DNA from: Heliocidaris erythrogramma
Taxonomy: Eukaryota; Echinodermata; Echinoidea; Camarodonta; Echinometridae
NCBI GenBank assembly: GCA_025617745.1
Contig: CM046858.1
Span: forward strand, 35,341,228-35,405,227
Direction of reading: 5' to 3'
DNA: 64,000 bases
The DNA itself: not shown here
Below: more notes on this DNA, generated by a model
Seen by the model: the letters and a program-made list of their open reading frames with translations, nothing else
Told to the model about the DNA's origin: nothing
Database searches by the model: none
Position numbering within the stretch: position 1 is the first letter of the stretch

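Larger units (their letters stand above)
60586..63771. other. Intron between VPS13 exons 1 and 2, rich in GACGTCAT and GCGCGC motifs
   Basis: Holds many scattered TGACGTCATCA and CGCGCG motifs (60870-62160), a C-run at 60749, the tRNA-like fragment, and the (TCA)n array. No protein is recognised. The motif density suggests one old repeat element rather than gene control. Confidence 0.5.

Overview
The window is eukaryotic nuclear DNA, most probably from an echinoderm and most likely a sea urchin. It has an intronless Toll-like receptor gene in a recent tandem duplication, AT-rich intergenic sequence full of ACATGTACATGT motifs, and a dense load of short foldback elements, tRNA-derived SINEs and (TCA)n arrays. 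The species is inferred from style and gene content and was not tested.

The backbone is one very large gene on the minus strand, running off both ends of the window. I could chain 27 exons (4767 to 64000) by splice sites and reading phase. They join without a frame break into 1279 codons of the central part of a VPS13A/C-type bridge lipid-transfer protein. Every junction is GT-AG except one GC-AG intron. The N-terminal part lies upstream (beyond 64000). The adaptor-binding, APT1 and PH-like ends lie downstream (below position 1).

The 28.2-kb intron between exons 24 and 25 (8426-36654) carries, on the opposite strand, a tandem pair of single-exon Toll-like receptors. TLR-1 (12788-15595, 935 aa) is intact but has an unusual TIR domain. 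TLR-2 (25599-28402) is a near-identical copy broken by a one-base deletion and a nonsense codon. The duplicated block can be delimited: copy 1 is 10226-23012, copy 2 is 23013 to about 32428. Copy 2 has lost about 4 kb and gained a 926-bp inverted-repeat element whose empty site survives in copy 1.

Between exons 25 and 26 (5701-8296) lie five partial copies of exon 25, separated by (TCA)n microsatellites. Four share the same Trp-to-stop change, and the array is interrupted by a TA-flanked element.

The rest is intron filled with repeats: TTAA-flanked elements (a perfect 424-bp palindrome, a 0.93-kb element in two copies with a preserved empty site, a 0.6-kb foldback and a 4.3-kb relative), TA-flanked MITEs, GGGG-ended foldbacks often with a CTGATTGGCTG-type loop, a tRNA-derived SINE family sharing its 3' tail with a LINE remnant, and minisatellites. 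Several repeats lie within 12-15 bp of VPS13 splice donors. I found no bacterial-type operon, CRISPR array or viral genome.
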